Positions 56,878 to 64,000 of a stretch of 64,000 nucleotides of DNA are shown piece after piece. Position 1 is the stretch's first letter, and every line of letters begins with the position of its first letter. Origin of the DNA: Axinella damicornis (lineage: Eukaryota; Porifera; Demospongiae; Axinellida; Axinellidae); NCBI GenBank assembly GCA_963931865.1, contig OZ007518.1:4526955-4590954 (forward strand), written 5' to 3'. The translations under genes and the position numbers were made by a program. The notes below the pieces were generated by a model. The model did not search any database and had not been told where the DNA came from. It saw only the letters and a program-made list of their open reading frames with translations.

Positions 56878-59800
56878 TTAGTTCCTACTTGGATCAAATC
56901 TCGGCGGTGGCTGAGGTGTCCGACCAGTCTTCGATCGTGTCATTCGAGAGGTAGCCTGTTCAGAATGTGCCCTTCTATTCGGTACATGTTCGATCTCTGG
57001 TTCTGGCAACCTCACCAGATGTTGGCGATTTCTGCGGAAGGACCCATCGGGGGTCTCGACTACGTGTGAACGAGGAGCTGCCTCAGCCACTACTTTCCCA
57101 GTGGTCTCTCTGTCAGTTATCCAGACATGGTCTCCAGGTTCAAGTTGTGGAAGTTCTTTTGCTCTGTGCCTGGTGTCATGATTCTGCTTTTGACGTTCTT
57201 TGAGGCAATCATCTTTTTCTTCCAGAGCATAGAAGTCCACCACTTTTGGCTTCCGTCTTTCTCTAACCTCAGGAAGAGTTGTCCTCAGATTCCTACTCAT
57301 GAGCAATTGAGCAGGACTGTAGCCACACTGTAAGGGGGTTGCTCTATAAGCCAGCAGAGACAGGTATGGATCACCAGACTTCCTGAGAAGATTCTTGACA
57401 GTTTTGACAGCCCTCTCTGCCTCACCATTACTTTTGGGGTAATAGGGGCTGCTTGTGATGTGCTCGAAACTGTACTGCTGTGAAAATCTCTCATATGACT
57501 CGGAAGAGAATTGGGGGCCACCGTCACTGATGACAACTTCAGGAATGCCGTGACGGGCAAATATCGAGCTGGTGTGTCGGATGACTTCTTCTGATGTTGT
57601 TTTGCTCAATCTTGCGATTTCTATCCACCTTGAATAATAATCAACCACAAGTAGATATGTGGACTTGTTGAACTCAAAAAGGTCTGTGGCCACCTTCTGC
57701 CAGGGAAGTTCCGGTAACCTTGAAGGTAGTAGAGGCTGTACTCTTGGTGAGCTGTTTTTGCAACATTCTGGACAGCTCTTCACCACTTCCTCTAGCTGAC
57801 AAGATAGGCCTGGCCACCACATGGATTGTTTGGCACGCTCTCGGCTCTTGACTATTCCTTGGTGTCCTGTATGCAGTTTGTCAAGCATTCTCACTCGCAT
57901 TGAAGCAGGAATCACCACTCTGGAACCTCGCATTAGTAGGCCTCTCTCCACTGTCAGCTCGGATGCTACCTGATAGTATGGCTTGATTACTCCTGGCAAA
58001 GCTCCTTTTGCCGGCCAGCCTGACTGACAATACTCTTCAATCTGTTGGAGGATTTCATCTTCTTTCTGGTGCATACGAATCTCTTCAAGACATCTTTCAG
58101 TAGCAGGAATCGTCTGGAATACTCCATCCACATATGCCTCCACTTCCTCTCCCAGACTCCATTGGTCATCTGTAGTGGTGTCAGGAACAGGTGCTCGGGA
58201 CAAAGCATCTGCAGTGATGAGACTCTTGCCTGGCACGTGTGAAATAGAGAACTGAAACCGCATCAGTCTCATTCTGAATCTCTGCACCCTGAGAGGAAGC
58301 TCATCCAGTCTTTTGGTACCCAGCAGAGGCACAAGAGGCTTATGGTCTGTTTGTATGTGGAACTTGAGACCCATGAGGAAATCGGAAAATCTGTCACATG
58401 CCCACGTTATCGCCAAGGCCTCTTTTTCGATCTGTGCGTATCTTCCTTCAGTCTGGGTCATTGCTCGTGACACATACGCAACTGGCCTTCTTTCCCCATC
58501 TTCTTGTGTTTGGAGCAGCACGGCTCCGAGGCCATAGGAACTAGCATCTGCAGAAACAACAGTTTCTCGACGAGGGTCATACAGAGCTAGGGTTGGGCTA
58601 CTGCTGATCTGTTTCTTGACTTCCTCGAAAGCTCTCTTTTGAGGTTCCTCCCAGCACCACTGATTCTTGTTTGACAACAGATCTCTGAGAGGTTTGGTTT
58701 TGTCAGCTAATAGCAGTGCAAACTTGCTGAGCTGGTTGGCCATACCAAGAAATCTACGGATGTCTCCCACACAGGTCGGTGTTCGGAAATGTACTATGGC
58801 AGCAACCTTGTCAGGGTCCGGTCGTATCCCTGCATGATCAACAATTTGGCCCAAGAACTTCACCTGGCTTTTAGAGAACTCACACTTCTGCTGATTTAGA
58901 GTGAGACCAGCTTCTTGCAATTTCTGCAGAACCACCATGAGTCGTCTGTCATGCTCCTCCTGAGACTTCCCGTGGATGAGAACATCGTCTACTAGACAAA
59001 CTACTCCCTCACAGTCTTGCAATATCTCAGCCATTCGTCTCTGGAAATGTTCCGGGGCTGAGGTGATGCCGAAGGGAAGGCGATTGAAGCAGAACCTTCC
59101 GAAAGGTGTTATAAATGTGGTAAGGAGGGCAGACTCTTCGGCTAACGGTATTTGCCAAAAACCCGAATTGGCGTCCAACTTAGTGAACACTCGAGCGCCT
59201 GCCAACTGGGCCAGGGCCTGCTCGACGGCTGGTAATGGGTGGCGTTCCCGGCGCACACTCTCGTTCAAACGAGTGAGGTCCACACATATACGGACCTTCC
59301 CCCCTGGCTTTGGTACTACAACCATTCCAGAGCACCAGTCTGTCGGTTCTTGAACTCGTCTCACAACTCCCAGTCTCTCCATACGCTCTAGTTCAGCCCT
59401 TACTTTGGGAAGCATGGGGATGGCCACTCTGCGAGGAGTATTGAGGGCAAACGGTTTCGCATCATTGCGGAGTTCAATCCGGTATTCCCCTTGCAGCTTC
59501 CCGAGCCCACTAAATAGCTTTGGGAATTGTCTCCTCAGGTCCTTCTCTGATCGGACGGTGTTCACTCGGCATAGCAGACCAAGTGACTCAATTGCAGGAC
59601 GTCCTAGCAGGGCCTTTCGAAGTCTTCGGACCACAAAAACATCCTCCTTGACCTCTCTGTCTCCACACTTGAGAGTTGCCACAAACTGCCCCTTTACTGG
59701 TAGAGTTTTGTTGCTTGGGCCACTGAGGATCTTCTTGGCTGGCCGTAATTGGGCTCCTGGCACACTGTCAAACACACTCTTGGGGATTACTGTCACATCC

Positions 59801-60750
59801 GCCCCAGTGTCGATCTTAAACTCCAGCGGTTTCCCGTTAACAAATAGAGTCACAGCCCAGGGGTTTATCATGGTGCTCTCGGAGTCCTGCACCGACCCCA
59901 TAAAAGCTTGCTCGTCCTGCTGGACTTCATTCACACTATTTGCAGACCGACACATTGATCTGAAGTGCCCCTTTTTACCGCACCTGTGGCATTTCTCATC
60001 ATTGGCTGGGCATTGCTGCCTGCCATGCAAGGGACTCCTACCACATCTTGTACACTTAGCAGGAGGCTTTGATGGTGGACTGGGTGTGGCATGCTGGGCT
60101 GTTTTCATTGGCTTCCGCTTGAACCCGCCTTGTCTGTTAGGCGGCTTCTTCCCCTCAAGGTATTCAACTGCATGCCCAGACTTACTGCTCTCTCTGCCGT
60201 CCTGGAAGTCATTCCTCAGGAGGCTTTGTTGCTTCTTGATGGACTCTACCTGGCGCACTGCTATCGTTGCCTTCTCCAAGGTCAGTTCTGAGTCCATTTG
60301 TAGCTTCTCAGACAGTTTTGCATCTCTCAGACCCACGACTATACGGTCTCTAATCATCTCCTCACGGAGAGTCCCGTACGCACAATACTCCGATAGACGG
60401 TACAAGTCGAGTATAAAGTCGTCAACAGATTCTCCTTCCTCTTGTTTTCTTCGATTAAATTTCGCTCTCTCGAAGATTGTGTTCTTCTTCTTCACGAAAT
60501 AACTCTCGAACCGGTCTCGCACAACGTCGTACTTCTTCCTGTCCGCTTCTGACAGTTCAAAAGAACTGAGGATATCATCAGCCTCATCCCCCATAGAATA
60601 TATGAGCGTGTGTACCTGGCGCTCCTGGCTTTTCTCGGCTAGGCCCGAGGCACAGCGAAAACGATCAAATCGCCTAATCCACCGTGGCCACTCCTCGGCA
60701 CGACTGAAGTCAAAGCGTTCCGGTGCAGTCACCTGGAACTGAGCCGCCAT
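56878..60750 (-). CDS. Gag-pol polyprotein of the Ty3/gypsy element
   Basis: One 1,290-residue frame; the ATG at 60750 is the first in frame (upstream codons lack ATG). In order: a gypsy-type Gag (to about residue 190), two zinc knuckles (CTRCG..., CHRCGKKGHFRSMC; about 232-270), an aspartic protease (DTGADVTVIP; about 312), reverse transcriptase (catalytic LVDDVLIHG; about 585), RNase H (TDHKPL; about 800), and integrase with an HHCC zinc-binding region (about 955-995) and the DDE core (VVDYYSRW, VISDGG, NGEAE). A C-terminal GxxVETPDG..RRNRxHL block is typical of K02A2.6/Mag-like gypsy polyproteins. Gag and Pol are fused without a frameshift signal. No stops are present. Confidence 0.94.
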   Translation of the reverse strand: MAAQFQVTAPERFDFSRAEEWPRWIRRFDRFRCASGLAEKSQERQVHTLIYSMGDEADDILSSFELSEADRKKYDVVRDRFESYFVKKKNTIFERAKFNRRKQEEGESVDDFILDLYRLSEYCAYGTLREEMIRDRIVVGLRDAKLSEKLQMDSELTLEKATIAVRQVESIKKQQSLLRNDFQDGRESSKSGHAVEYLEGKKPPNRQGGFKRKPMKTAQHATPSPPSKPPAKCTRCGRSPLHGRQQCPANDEKCHRCGKKGHFRSMCRSANSVNEVQQDEQAFMGSVQDSESTMINPWAVTLFVNGKPLEFKIDTGADVTVIPKSVFDSVPGAQLRPAKKILSGPSNKTLPVKGQFVATLKCGDREVKEDVFVVRRLRKALLGRPAIESLGLLCRVNTVRSEKDLRRQFPKLFSGLGKLQGEYRIELRNDAKPFALNTPRRVAIPMLPKVRAELERMERLGVVRRVQEPTDWCSGMVVVPKPGGKVRICVDLTRLNESVRRERHPLPAVEQALAQLAGARVFTKLDANSGFWQIPLAEESALLTTFITPFGRFCFNRLPFGITSAPEHFQRRMAEILQDCEGVVCLVDDVLIHGKSQEEHDRRLMVVLQKLQEAGLTLNQQKCEFSKSQVKFLGQIVDHAGIRPDPDKVAAIVHFRTPTCVGDIRRFLGMANQLSKFALLLADKTKPLRDLLSNKNQWCWEEPQKRAFEEVKKQISSSPTLALYDPRRETVVSADASSYGLGAVLLQTQEDGERRPVAYVSRAMTQTEGRYAQIEKEALAITWACDRFSDFLMGLKFHIQTDHKPLVPLLGTKRLDELPLRVQRFRMRLMRFQFSISHVPGKSLITADALSRAPVPDTTTDDQWSLGEEVEAYVDGVFQTIPATERCLEEIRMHQKEDEILQQIEEYCQSGWPAKGALPGVIKPYYQVASELTVERGLLMRGSRVVIPASMRVRMLDKLHTGHQGIVKSRERAKQSMWWPGLSCQLEEVVKSCPECCKNSSPRVQPLLPSRLPELPWQKVATDLFEFNKSTYLLVVDYYSRWIEIARLSKTTSEEVIRHTSSIFARHGIPEVVISDGGPQFSSESYERFSQQYSFEHITSSPYYPKSNGEAERAVKTVKNLLRKSGDPYLSLLAYRATPLQCGYSPAQLLMSRNLRTTLPEVRERRKPKVVDFYALEEKDDCLKERQKQNHDTRHRAKELPQLEPGDHVWITDRETTGKVVAEAAPRSHVVETPDGSFRRNRQHLVRLPEPEIEHVPNRRAHSEQATSRMTRSKTGRTPQPPPRFDPSRN

Positions 60751-60841
60751 TTCCCCACGTGGTGATAACAGATCACCGCTCGTCGCTCGCCCAGACAACT
60801 TCTGGCGTTCGCTGGTCTGGCGTAGGATTCAGGGTGGACTT

Positions 60842-60858
60842 GTTCACCGCTGCCACCA
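60842..60858 (-). promoter_or_regulatory. tRNA primer-binding site of the gypsy element
   Basis: TGGTGGCAGCGGTGAAC on the minus strand immediately after the 5' LTR. It starts with TGG, complementary to a tRNA CCA end; the tRNA was not identified. Confidence 0.8.
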
Positions 60859-61042
60859 TGTAGTGTTAGCGAGAGAGAGCAATAGGCTACGATGCAGACG
60901 GATACAACAGAGTCCCGACAAGTCAGTTCTATGTCAAGAAATACGTATCATACATTCCACGCATGCGCCTCAATACAGCTAAGGATAATTACATAACTTA
61001 GCATAAGCACACATGCACTATCACAACACAGCATACACCACA
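60859..61042 (-). repeat. 5' LTR of the gypsy element
   Basis: 184 bp, the upstream LTR in element orientation; carries the element's promoter by analogy with the family. Confidence 0.95.
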
Positions 61043-61089
61043 CCCTAGAGGCTGATCCCAGCTATACAAACCTGTGATTGATACAACAG

Positions 61090-61168
61090 AGCCAAAGACT
61101 AGCAGAATTCCCTTCAAGTCTGCTACTGCCAGGAAGTTTGAAAGACCCCATCAGAGACAATTCACAAA
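61090..61168 (+). CDS. Small exon of the nuclear-protein gene model (after the gypsy insertion)
   Basis: A GATTGATACAACAG acceptor precedes a phase-compatible frame, PKTSRIPFKSATARKFERPH then QRQFTK. The copy at 52606 is in the same frame with a GT donor. Here the sequence after FTK is AAAGCAAGT, which lacks a GT at that position and could be a rare GC-AG donor or a lost donor. The pattern KSAT.RKFE..H...F weakly recalls nucleolar/spindle-associated proteins. The downstream link is unproven. Confidence 0.4.
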
Positions 61169-61566
61169 GCAAGTTTTCATGTCACCTTTTAGTAACATAC
61201 TTTTATTGTATGACTGAAAAGAGCTTACTAGGAAATCGTGTTCCGTTTATGAGAGAGCATACACTAGACTGTGCAAACCCTTTCAGACTTGCGCAATGGT
61301 TCTTCAGTGCTTTAATACATGTAGCTGACCTACGTAATTCAATGTGGTATAATATGAATGTACTACGTATGTACACCCATTTGGAGGGTATGCGCTCCTC
61401 AATATCCAATATACTCATTCAAATGATGCTGTTGTCTTGAACAGATGTTTCCACCCTACTGCCATGAGTTTGTTTCACAGCCGATGGCCACGTGACAGCC
61501 TTCAAAGCTGTTGGTATGCATAACCCCTCCTTCCCACCAGTATGACCTCCATTGTTGACCACCAGA

Positions 61567-61631
61567 TCGAGACTGAAGGAGAAGAGAGCGGCTGAGACGA
61601 AAAGTAATGGTGTGTCTGCTAAAAAGCCAAG
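61567..61631 (+). CDS. Basic exon candidate of the nuclear-protein gene model
   Basis: An Arg/Lys-rich frame (RLKEKRAAETKSNG then VSAKKPRV) before a GTACGT donor, conserved in a copy at 22823. The acceptor (ATTGTTGACCACCAG) is weak, and its phase relation to the previous exon was not settled. Confidence 0.3.
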
Positions 61632-61955
61632 AGTACGTTTGTACCATGAACACCTGGTTTTAGTATCCAGTAGGCAGTTATTGAGCAGTTTCAGTGTCAA
61701 TGCCAGAAATGGTGTGTGCATCGATCCCACGCCATTCCCACCGACAGACTTTGATCGCTTGTGGTACATGTACATTTGTATATACTGCCAGCAACCAAAA
61801 ACTGGTGATGGGAATGATCTGTGTGTTTCATCAGAGTACATATCCTCTCTGCGTGGTCGATTGAGACTAGGTGGTTCATTTGTTACAATTAAATTGTGCA
61901 ATTTGTGATGACGTCGTGTAGAAAGGAACATTTATACCTATACCAGCACGGTGGG

Positions 61956-61999
<44 letters not shown>

Positions 62000-62346
62000 A
62001 GGTCAAGACCACGTGCATTGCCATTTTATATGATGCAATGCAAAGTCGTTCTGCTGCTTTTCTCCATGGGAAGAGGCTGCATTGCGCTTCAATGCATCCT
62101 GAAGAGTATCCTCCACGCAAAGACTGTGACCGAACTGTAACAATAGCTAGTGAGAATAGCAATAACCTACCTTATGGTAGGTACATGACATGACTTAACT
62201 TAGCCACCAGTCTACCAGTCCATGTGAAACATGGTGAGGCATGTGCACGAGGTGGGAGAGAAATTTTAGAAGCAAGGGGTACTCTTCGAGTTGGAGTGCT
62301 CGAGGTATTAAATCCAATCACAATTATGCACACGAAATGTTGTGTG
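61632..62346. other. Repeat-rich region left of the assembly gap
   Basis: No exon supported. It contains a long G run (61953-61998). Confidence 0.4.
61953..61998. repeat. Poly-G run of about 46 bases
   Basis: Almost uninterrupted G. This may be real (quadruplex-forming) or a length artefact of sequencing. Confidence 0.9.
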
Positions 62347-62546
62347 NNNNNNNNNNNNNNNNNNNNNNNNNNNNNNNNNNNNNNNNNNNNNNNNNNNNNN
62401 NNNNNNNNNNNNNNNNNNNNNNNNNNNNNNNNNNNNNNNNNNNNNNNNNNNNNNNNNNNNNNNNNNNNNNNNNNNNNNNNNNNNNNNNNNNNNNNNNNNN
62501 NNNNNNNNNNNNNNNNNNNNNNNNNNNNNNNNNNNNNNNNNNNNNN
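62347..62546. other. Assembly gap (200 N)
   Basis: Exactly 200 N, so the size is probably nominal. Frames crossing it are meaningless. Confidence 0.99.
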
Positions 62547-62575
62547 ATGCGCAAACGATGTGGCCTGATGCAGGC

Positions 62576-62634
62576 TAGCCTCGTACCCAGGCCTTCAATC
62601 GCGATTTGAAGGCCTGGGTATAGGTACGAGGCTA
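62576..62634. mobile_element. 59-bp foldback of the TAGCCTCG family
   Basis: TAGCCTCGTACCCAGGCCTT pairs with AAGGCCTGGGTATAGGTACGAGGCTA around an AATCGCGATT centre. The flanks GATGCAGGC and GATGCGGGC match at 8 of 9 positions. Confidence 0.88.
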
Positions 62635-63399
62635 GATGCGGGCACTGAAGCAGACCCAGCTTTTTTTTGCATGAAACTTTGCATAAGTATGCACATTGGT
62701 CGGGCTCTAGGCTAATAATGAAAGACGTTTTAGAAGCAAGTACACTGCATACAGATAGTAACACTAACAGAAAGCACATAGATACACTGTACCAATAAAA
62801 GACCAGTAACAGTACTTGTAACAAATAAGGCAGTGACCTCTCGTATCAACAATTTCAGGGAACATAGGAAGCACCTTCAGAGAGATGACAGTTCCGAGAG
62901 AAAACAAAGAAGTGTTTCCAAAGACCAAACTGAAGACTGGCAGAGGGAAAGCAGGTGCCCTGGACAACATTACCTGAAATTTTGGGTGGCCCAGTTCTGC
63001 AGATATTGATGGCACTTGTGAGTTTTCCAATCAATGATACATGTACGTGCACTTGGAACAAGTGTGTAATTGAATAGCAGCAGTGCATGACACTCTTCTC
63101 CAGTAACTGTTGCCAAATCAAAGACCTTCAGCCTAAAGGTGCAAGATTGGCATCATGGAAAATTTCCTCAGCATGCCTACTTTCACACTACAGTATGGAG
63201 ACAAAACATTATTGGGTGTGTAAGCATGTGACTCCAATTGAAGATTCTGTGAGACGTAAACGACGGTTGTGCCCAATAGAAACAAACCTAAATTAATACT
63301 GAGTATTTGTGTAGTCATAATAGTGAGACCCTAGGCATTCATTTGGCATCTACTGGCACCACTCGAGTTAATTTCGTGCAAAACGTAACAGCGTTGGCA
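62635..63399. other. Upstream region of the secreted-protein gene
   Basis: No exon or mobile element was recognised; the promoter of the next gene could be here. Confidence 0.35.
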
Positions 63400-63466
63400 A
63401 TGGCAGTGATTCAGATGTTGTTGGTCTGCATTCTCTTTTCATTTGTTGCAACTTGCCAGGCACAAA
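63400..63466 (+). CDS. Signal-peptide exon of a secreted or membrane protein
   Basis: The ATG at 63400 opens a typical signal peptide, MAVIQMLLVCILFSFVATCQ, with a likely cut after the Cys-Gln-Ala region. The exon ends at a strong GTGAGT donor in phase 1, matching the next exon's start. An upstream in-frame ATG exists at 63307, but it would place the signal peptide internally. Reading on past the donor reaches a stop within about 20 codons, which supports splicing. Confidence 0.6.
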
Positions 63467-63580
63467 GTGAGTTTGATGATTCCAGCACAGACTGTGTTGC
63501 GATAATAGCTGCTGTGGTATGCGTAATATGCTGACTTGGTGTTAACTATTAGGTATACTATTGTCCTCACTACATAACAG

Positions 63581-63955
63581 TCTCCTTCAGGCAGGAGTCT
63601 CGGGTAGTGTACCTGAGGTATGATGGGCAGGACGTCATCAATTTGAGTGCAGCTGACGAAGAAGTGCTAGCAAACGGAGAGAGATTCCAATACTTCGGGA
63701 ACTTCATCATTGTTCGTAGGGTGAACAATTCCTTCAAGAGAATTGTAAACAATCTGATTAGTTTGGGTCTCTCCTTTGATGGTACCACTGTGCAAATTGT
63801 AACCACCACTCAACGAGATATTCATGGCCCAGGAGTCCTGTACATTGATCAAGGAGCTAGGGTGACTTTCTACACTACAAGTACCAATCTCATTCGGAGA
63901 ATCGCTGGTGCACTTGGTAATCCTGGAGGTCTACCAACACCACCACCAGATGAAG
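63581..63955 (+). CDS. Second exon of a secreted or membrane protein, partial gene
   Basis: A 375-bp exon after a CACTACATAACAG acceptor, ending at GAAG before GTGTGT (phase 1). The encoded part is about 125 residues and beta-strand-rich: VVYLRYDGQDVINL, ANGERFQYFGNFIIVRRV, TTVQIVTTTQRDIHGPGVLY, ARVTFYTTST, then a Pro-rich end (LPTPPPDEG) like a linker between domains. It looks like an extracellular domain just after a signal peptide, but the family is not recognised. Phase-1 borders suit extracellular modules. The rest of the gene lies beyond the window. Confidence 0.6.
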
Positions 63956-64000
63956 GTGTGTATATGCATGATTGTAGTTTGACATTGATGTTGTCGTAGC

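Larger units (their letters stand above)
56668..61042 (-). mobile_element. Complete Ty3/gypsy LTR retrotransposon, young insertion
   Basis: A 4,375-bp element lying antisense to the surrounding gene model. It has two 184-bp LTRs that differ at one visible position (AGACTAC versus GGCTAC), TG...CA ends, and a CCCTA 5-bp target-site duplication (56663-56667 and 61043-61047). A primer-binding site and polypurine tract are in place, with one uninterrupted gag-pol frame between them. The paralogous segment near 52,553-52,570 (TTTGTCCACTAGAGGCTGA) shows the uninserted site. All parts needed for autonomous movement appear present. Confidence 0.95.

Noticed and set aside
59405..60502. 365-codon plus-strand frame
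   Set aside because: It is antisense to the gypsy gag-pol frame, and its composition is that of a shadow frame.
62224..62824. Frames crossing 62347-62546
   Set aside because: They consist mostly of the N gap.

Overview
The window is eukaryotic, from an invertebrate animal. It has spliced genes with consensus GT/AG sites, long introns, many transposons and microsatellites, and no bacterial operon structure. The best organism guess is a sponge or another early-branching marine animal, because it carries DEATH-NACHT-LRR (NLR-type) immune-receptor genes with phase-1 leucine-rich-repeat (LRR) exons, a 2A-type translational-recoding peptide in the NLR gene, a gypsy element, a Penelope-like element and many foldback repeats. 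The species cannot be fixed from sequence alone.

Layout. About 1-8.6 kb (minus strand): NLR gene A, read right to left as a multi-membrane-span exon, an exon with a hydrophobic segment and a 2A motif, a DEATH exon, a NACHT exon and two LRR exons; it runs off the left edge. 9.1-10.45 kb (plus): a decayed Penelope-like retroelement (RT plus GIY-YIG) with a hammerhead-like tail. 10.7-16.2 kb: tandem and segmental duplications and a 563-bp foldback element. 16.2-21.1 kb: a DNA transposon with an intact DD34E transposase and a convergent accessory gene; its left end is split by a second, TA-flanked element. 21.1-27.4 kb: repeat-rich sequence with exon remnants. 27.45-45.9 kb (minus): NLR locus B, a paralogue of A, with a one-base frameshift in the NACHT exon and an expanded array of about 3-kb units. 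Some units keep an LRR exon; in others it is replaced by repeats. About 28.85-30.2 kb is a pogo-like transposase relic inserted in the array. 46.6-47.8 kb: non-LTR retrotransposon relic. 47.9-51 kb: duplicate of the 12.6-15.6 kb segment. 51.8-61.8 kb (plus): a multi-exon nuclear-protein gene model and paralogous fragments, with a young, intact Ty3/gypsy element (56,668-61,042) in one intron. 62.3-62.5 kb: assembly gap. 63.4-64 kb (plus): start of a gene for a secreted or membrane protein.

How the parts fit. All splice phases in the NLR loci agree (phase 0 into the 2A exon, phase 1 at every later junction), so LRR exons can be added or lost without breaking frame, and the genomic units around them have been copied and lost in that way. 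If the 2A motif works, one mRNA would give a membrane protein and a separate NLR starting a few residues before the DEATH domain. The window also contains a family of foldback repeats with TAG(C/T)CTCG...CGAG(A/G)CTA ends and 9-bp target-site duplications, visible at several independent insertions.
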